Assembly: GCA_030833825.1 (NCBI GenBank) | Contig: JAURGL010000048.1 | Location: 1 to 11,087 of the forward strand | Direction: 5' to 3' | DNA from: Vulcanococcus sp. SFB_649D_100_25 | GTDB lineage: Bacteria; Cyanobacteriota; Cyanobacteriia; PCC-6307; Cyanobiaceae | DNA: 11,087 nt | In this document: one piece after another, positions 7,734 through 11,087 of the stretch | Layout: each line of letters starts with the position of its first letter | Numbering within the stretch: position 1 is the first letter of the stretch | Notes under the pieces: model-generated | Told to the model about the DNA's origin: nothing | The model's database searches: none | Seen by the model: the letters and a program-made list of their open reading frames with translations, nothing else | Translations under genes and position numbers: made by a program

Positions 7734-9947
7734 GTGAGTGATCTGTTCAGCCATCACGGTGCGCAGCTGCGGCAACAGCTGGCCCCCTTGGCCGATCGGA
7801 TGCGGCCCCTCTGCCTGGACGACTTTCAGGGCCAGGAGGAGATCCTTGGCCCCGGTCGTCTACTGCGGCGGGCCATTCAGGCGGATCGCCTTGGCAATTT
7901 GATCCTGTACGGCCCGCCTGGGGTCGGTAAAACCACCCTGGCGCGCATCATCGCCGCCAGCACCCGGGCTCACTTCAGCAGCCTCACTGCGGTGCTGGCC
8001 GGAGTGAAGGACCTGCGCGGCGAAGTGGAGGAGGCCAAGCGCAGACTCGAACAGCACGGGCTACGCACCCTGCTGTTCATCGATGAGGTGCATCGCTTCA
8101 ACAGTGCGCAGCAGGATGCCCTGCTCCCCTGGGTGGAGAACGGCACCGTCACCTTGATTGGGGCCACCACGGAGAACCCCTTCTTCGAGGTCAACAAGGC
8201 TCTGGTGAGTCGCTCGAGGCTGTTTCGCCTGCAACCGCTGCAGAGCAGGCACCTGCATGAGCTGCTGCAGCGAGCCCTCAGTGACTCGACGCGGGGCTAC
8301 GGCGAGCGCTACGTGGTGATCGCACCCGAGGCAGCCGACCACTTGGTGGATGTGGCCGGGGGCGATGCCCGCAGTCTGCTCAATGCCTTGGAGCTGGCCG
8401 TGGAAACCACGGAGCCCAACAGCGCTGGTGTGATCGAAATCAGCCTGGGGATTGCCGAGGAGTCGATCCAACAGCGGGCGGTTCTCTACGACAAGCAGGG
8501 CGACGCCCACTTCGACACGATCAGCGCCTTCATCAAATCCCTGCGGGGCAGCGATCCCGACGCCGCCCTGTTCTGGCTGGCCCGCATGGTGGAAGCGGGC
8601 GAGAACCCACGCTTCATTTTTCGCCGGATGTTGATCTCCGCCGGCGAGGACATCGGCCTCGCCGATCCCCAGGCGATGGTGGTGGTGGAAGCCTGCGCCG
8701 CGGCCTTTGAGCGGGTGGGCCTGCCGGAGGGGCTCTATCCCCTGGCCCAAGCCGCGCTCTATCTGGCCAGCACGGAGAAGAGCAACAGCCTGCTTGGCTT
8801 CTTCGACGCCCTCAAAAGTGTGAAGGCCACCAGCAAGCAGCAGGTCCCCGGCCACCTGCGCGATGCCAACCGGGATGGCCAGGCCTTCGGCGATGGGGTG
8901 GGCTATCGCTACCCCCACGCCTACGCCGAGCACTGGGTTGCGCAGCAGTACCTCCCCGGCAACCTGCAGGGACAGGTGTTCTGGCAGCCGGGAGAACTGG
9001 GCTGGGAAGGAGCGCGCCGCCACCTCCTGCAAGCGAGGCGTGCGGCACAACTCGCTGCAGCGGTGGAACACCAACAGGAACTCGGGGAGATCTTCAGCAG
9101 CAGCCCTGACGATCCCGCCCTGGAGCGCTGGCTGCAACGGCAATCCGGCAGCGAGGGTGAACGCCTCGATCGCCTCCGCCGCAATCTCTGGAGCGAGGCC
9201 AGCTGGCAGCGCCATGACCGGGCGTTGATCCTCGAGGCCCACTCCCTGCTCTGGGCCCTCGATCCCCTCCAACAAACACCGGAAGGAGGCGTGGTGATTC
9301 AGGCAGCCAGCCCCGCAGACGCCGAACGATTGGAGGCGCAGCTGCAGCTGCTCGACAGCCTGCAACGCCCACAGCTGCTGCGCGGGAGCCTCTCAGAACT
9401 AAGGCAGCAGCTGGAGCTTGACCAACGCTTCGAATGGATCGGTGGACGGCATCCGTTCAAGCAGAGCTCTCCCTCTGAGCTGCCATCGCTTGCGGATCAG
9501 CTCAGCGCGCTGGCCGCTCCGGGCTGTGAACTCCGCCTTCTGTTCACGCAACCTCTGGTGGGACCGGCGGCAGCCCTCCTGCAACTGCAGCAGCTGCCTC
9601 CAGATCTACAACCACTGCTGCAGAAAGCTGAGCAGCTGGAGCGAAGCGATCTAGCCCAGGCCCCAGATCCTGCGGCCCTGGAGCAAGCCCTCAGCGCGCA
9701 CGGCTGGCAGTTGCACTGGAAGCGATGGGAGGAATCCCTTGAACTGCCCTTGAATGCGGCCCTGGTGGAACGCTGGTTTGGGGCCAAGGCCCTCTACAGA
9801 CAGCGACTGCAGGGAGCCTTGAAACCGAAAGAGCTCGACCGGCTGGCCGCCGAGCTGAAAACGATGGCAACTCCGGGACTCCCCCAACGGCTGGGGCACG
9901 CTCTATTGATCGGCAAACAAAAAGCCCCGGCTGAGCCGGGGCTTTGA
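7734..9947 (+). CDS. rarA: RarA/MgsA-type AAA+ ATPase fused to a methyltransferase-like C-terminal domain
   Basis: Cytosolic clamp-loader-like AAA+ ATPase of the RarA/MgsA/WRNIP1 family, which acts at stalled replication forks. With the GTG at 7734 it is 737 residues; typical stand-alone RarA is about 430-450. Visible (numbered from this GTG): Walker A GPPGVGKT at 60-67; Walker B LLFIDEVHR at 113-121; sensor 1 GATTENP at 143-149; sensor 2 region GGDARSLLNALE at 209-220; then the family's tetramerisation segments, YDKQGDAHFDTISAFIKSLR (252-271), RRMLISAGEDIGLADP (about 297-312) and GYRYPHAYAEHW (about 390-401). From about 410 a second domain begins, as in cyanobacterial proteins annotated as RarA fused to an unknown domain. 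Its alternating strands and helices resemble a Rossmann methyltransferase, but the glycine-rich cofactor loop is not kept. The frame is open upstream to 7626, but that stretch overlaps the adaptor's signal peptide; family similarity begins at SDLFSHH. The last codons form the opposing gene's terminator. Confidence 0.94.
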   Translation: MSDLFSHHGAQLRQQLAPLADRMRPLCLDDFQGQEEILGPGRLLRRAIQADRLGNLILYGPPGVGKTTLARIIAASTRAHFSSLTAVLAGVKDLRGEVEEAKRRLEQHGLRTLLFIDEVHRFNSAQQDALLPWVENGTVTLIGATTENPFFEVNKALVSRSRLFRLQPLQSRHLHELLQRALSDSTRGYGERYVVIAPEAADHLVDVAGGDARSLLNALELAVETTEPNSAGVIEISLGIAEESIQQRAVLYDKQGDAHFDTISAFIKSLRGSDPDAALFWLARMVEAGENPRFIFRRMLISAGEDIGLADPQAMVVVEACAAAFERVGLPEGLYPLAQAALYLASTEKSNSLLGFFDALKSVKATSKQQVPGHLRDANRDGQAFGDGVGYRYPHAYAEHWVAQQYLPGNLQGQVFWQPGELGWEGARRHLLQARRAAQLAAAVEHQQELGEIFSSSPDDPALERWLQRQSGSEGERLDRLRRNLWSEASWQRHDRALILEAHSLLWALDPLQQTPEGGVVIQAASPADAERLEAQLQLLDSLQRPQLLRGSLSELRQQLELDQRFEWIGGRHPFKQSSPSELPSLADQLSALAAPGCELRLLFTQPLVGPAAALLQLQQLPPDLQPLLQKAEQLERSDLAQAPDPAALEQALSAHGWQLHWKRWEESLELPLNAALVERWFGAKALYRQRLQGALKPKELDRLAAELKTMATPGLPQRLGHALLIGKQKAPAEPGL
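9915..9945 (-). terminator. Rho-independent terminator for the 9976-10662 gene
   Basis: A perfect 11-bp stem (9921-9931 with 9935-9945, loop of 3) rich in GC. Read on the minus strand it is followed by CTTTTTGTTTG, a good U-tract, and it lies 30 bases after the stop of the minus-strand secreted-protein gene. Read on the plus strand only three T's follow the GC stem, so it would be a weaker terminator for rarA. The hairpin lies inside the rarA coding sequence and encodes its last residues. Confidence 0.85.
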
Positions 9948-9975
9948 AACAGTCAACGCAGAGTTGCGTTGGTGA

Positions 9976-10662
9976 TCACCAGAGACCGCGCACAGGGGCA
10001 ACCTTGGCCGGAGCAGGAGCTTCGGCGGTGTAGGCCGCGATGCAAGCGGGGGTGTTCATGTACCAGCTCAGCAGCGAAGTGGCACGCTGGCTGTTGTTGA
10101 TGTCGTTCACATCGCACACCTTCATCGAGCCCTGCAGACGCTGGTCGGTGGGCAGCTTCTTCATCATCCCGTAGCTCGACAGCTTGCCGTCGGCGGAATC
10201 AAGAATGATGGCGCTACGCACGGCCTGAAGGCTGTGCTGCTGGCTGTAGTAAGGGGTGTAGTTGTTCTGCTGAATGCTCTCCAGCAGGAACTGTTGGCCC
10301 TTGGGGGAATAGAGGAAGTTGGCCACAGCGGCCACATCCACGTCGTATTCCTTCTGCAGGCCGGCCTGCAGCTCATCCTTCGACCAACCGGACAGATCCG
10401 AGAGGTCCTGAGGAACCGGGTTCGCGATCACCTCAGTGCCGCCCAGGGGCAGCAGGGTGTTCGAGCGAACGAAGCCGTAGCTCACCGCACGGGCGGTTTG
10501 GGTCGGCAGCTCACCGGAAGGCAGGATGAAGGTCGGAGCACCGAAGCGAACGCCGGATTGATCCGAGTTGAGGGTGGTGGGACCTGATTGGGGGATGGCC
10601 TGCGCGGACAGGCCCGCCATCAGAAAACCAACACCAGCCAAGGGAAGGAGTGCCTTGCGCAT
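9976..10662 (-). CDS. Secreted DUF1400-type protein, function unknown
   Basis: Exported protein of 228 residues with a clear Sec signal peptide: MRKALLPLAGVGFLMAGLSAQA, cleavable after AQA at residue 22, placing it in the periplasm or lumen. The segment at about 59-178 resembles DUF1400, the domain found in front of cyanobacterial alpha/beta hydrolases: an opening with FVRSNTLLPLGG, then DELQAGLQKEYDVDVAAVANF with LYSPKGQQFL behind it, then HSLQAVRSAIILDSADGKLS and MMKKLPTDQRL. Here no hydrolase domain or GxSxG nucleophile motif follows; after DUF1400 there are only about 50 residues. The mature protein has two cysteines (183 and 207), which could form a disulfide after export. It is transcribed alone, with its own terminator downstream and a 93-base gap upstream. 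The family assignment is from memory of the domain's pattern; function is unknown. Confidence 0.85.
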   Translation of the reverse strand: MRKALLPLAGVGFLMAGLSAQAIPQSGPTTLNSDQSGVRFGAPTFILPSGELPTQTARAVSYGFVRSNTLLPLGGTEVIANPVPQDLSDLSGWSKDELQAGLQKEYDVDVAAVANFLYSPKGQQFLLESIQQNNYTPYYSQQHSLQAVRSAIILDSADGKLSSYGMMKKLPTDQRLQGSMKVCDVNDINNSQRATSLLSWYMNTPACIAAYTAEAPAPAKVAPVRGLW

Positions 10663-10755
10663 GGGTTTGCGAGAGAAGACATCCCCGGTATGGCGAGGCT
10701 GAGGTAGCGAGCACGACGAAGTGCTCTTTGTTTTAAGAATTACCCACGTAAAAAA
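10663..10755. promoter_or_regulatory. Intergenic region upstream of the DUF1400 gene, AT-rich with a small hairpin
   Basis: This 93-base gap holds an AT-rich island (about 10727-10756), contrasting with its GC-rich surroundings and likely to include the promoter of the minus-strand secreted-protein gene, though no clean -35/-10 pair could be chosen. A 6-bp inverted repeat, GAGCAC/GTGCTC (10709-10714 and 10721-10726), is followed on the plus strand by TTTGTTTT. That resembles a weak plus-strand terminator, yet no plus-strand gene ends here; it may instead be a leader hairpin. Confidence 0.35.
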
Positions 10756-11087
10756 TCATCTCCAGCGGGCTGAGGCGACCCCATCGCCCACCGCGGCGCA
10801 GCACCAACCGTCCTGCAGACGGAAGGCGCAACCGGGCTTCCAACCCCGTTCCAGGTGGAACAGCTCCTGCCGGTCGTGGTCCCAGCACCAATGGCGAAGG
10901 TCGCTCGCCAGCGTGGTGCCGCGCCACTTGATCGCAGCCTCCTTCCTCACCCAGCTCTCGAGCACACGGGCCGGGCGTGCAGGCCATGGCAGCCGCATCA
11001 GCTCCTCCACGTCGCTCCCACCCGCCCCCGCCCCCCGCACCGCGTCCCGAATCTTCAGCACATACTCTGCGTTTTTCCCACTCGGCC
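10756..11087 (-). CDS. 4'-phosphopantetheinyl transferase, Sfp/HetI type (C-terminal part)
   Basis: Partial gene: the frame runs open to the window's right edge, so the start lies outside and only the last 109 residues are visible. These enzymes move the phosphopantetheine arm from coenzyme A to a serine of acyl, peptidyl or aryl carrier proteins. The key evidence is WVRKEAAIK (about visible residues 45-53), matching the family's [FW]xxKEAxxK motif that supplies the catalytic glutamate and lysine. The rest, with alternating tryptophan-rich strands (HWCWDHDRQELFHLERGW, then DGWCCAAVGDG), fits the C-terminal half of the fold. The upstream GxD metal site cannot be checked. Internal GTG at 11061 would give a 101-residue protein, but that looks like a truncation by the window. 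It ends 93 bases before the DUF1400 gene on the same strand. Confidence 0.72.
   Translation of the reverse strand, partial: PSGKNAEYVLKIRDAVRGAGAGGSDVEELMRLPWPARPARVLESWVRKEAAIKWRGTTLASDLRHWCWDHDRQELFHLERGWKPGCAFRLQDGWCCAAVGDGVASARWR

Noticed and set aside
8061..9365. Long open frame (434 codons) on the minus strand inside rarA
   Set aside because: It is antisense to conserved RarA coding sequence; its Gly/Ala/His/Gln-rich translation reflects the complement of Leu/Ala/Gln codons and shows no domain.
9300..9660. Apparent CTGCAG/CAGCTG repeats in the rarA 3' half
   Set aside because: They follow from Leu-Gln-rich coding sequence; spacing is irregular and the reading frame is kept, so this is codon use and not a repeat array.
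10733..10987. Minus-strand open frame in another register over the phosphopantetheinyl transferase
   Set aside because: It has no motif, whereas the overlapping frame contains the WxxKEAxxK signature and stays open to the window edge.

Overview
The window looks like a chromosomal segment from a GC-rich unicellular cyanobacterium of the Synechococcus/Cyanobium group. The strongest pointers are a RarA ATPase fused to a long C-terminal extension of the kind seen in cyanobacteria, a secreted DUF1400-type protein (a family concentrated in cyanobacteria), a PGM1-type phosphoglucomutase, and two copies of the cyanobacterial HIP1 octamer. The taxon is inferred from protein character; no rRNA or other marker gene is present. 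Coding density is very high and no mobile element, CRISPR array, tRNA or rRNA was seen.

Layout. 40-1680 (+): pgm, phosphoglucomutase, linking glycolytic sugar phosphates to glycogen and nucleotide-sugar synthesis. It converges on the next gene with no intergenic base; both stop codons lie in one 6-bp palindrome. 7647 down to 1681 (-): a tightly packed run of a lipoprotein membrane-fusion protein (6523-7647), an HAE1-type RND efflux pump (3241-6513), a doubtful small membrane ORF (3025-3225) and an APC-superfamily amino-acid permease (1681-3021). The first two certainly form a tripartite-pump operon without its outer-membrane partner; the last two may be co-transcribed. 7734-9947 (+): rarA fusion, divergent from the pump across an 86-bp gap. 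9976-10662 (-): secreted DUF1400-type protein, whose terminator hairpin lies inside the last codons of rarA. 10756-11087 (-): C-terminal part of a 4'-phosphopantetheinyl transferase, cut by the window end.

The genes are mostly housekeeping and transport. I did not find a convincing new multi-gene system. The points most worth a second look are the extra hydrophobic hairpin in the RND pump, the degenerate methyltransferase-like tail of RarA, the terminator that doubles as rarA coding sequence, the free-standing DUF1400 protein, and the small ORF lying in frame behind the RND stop codon.
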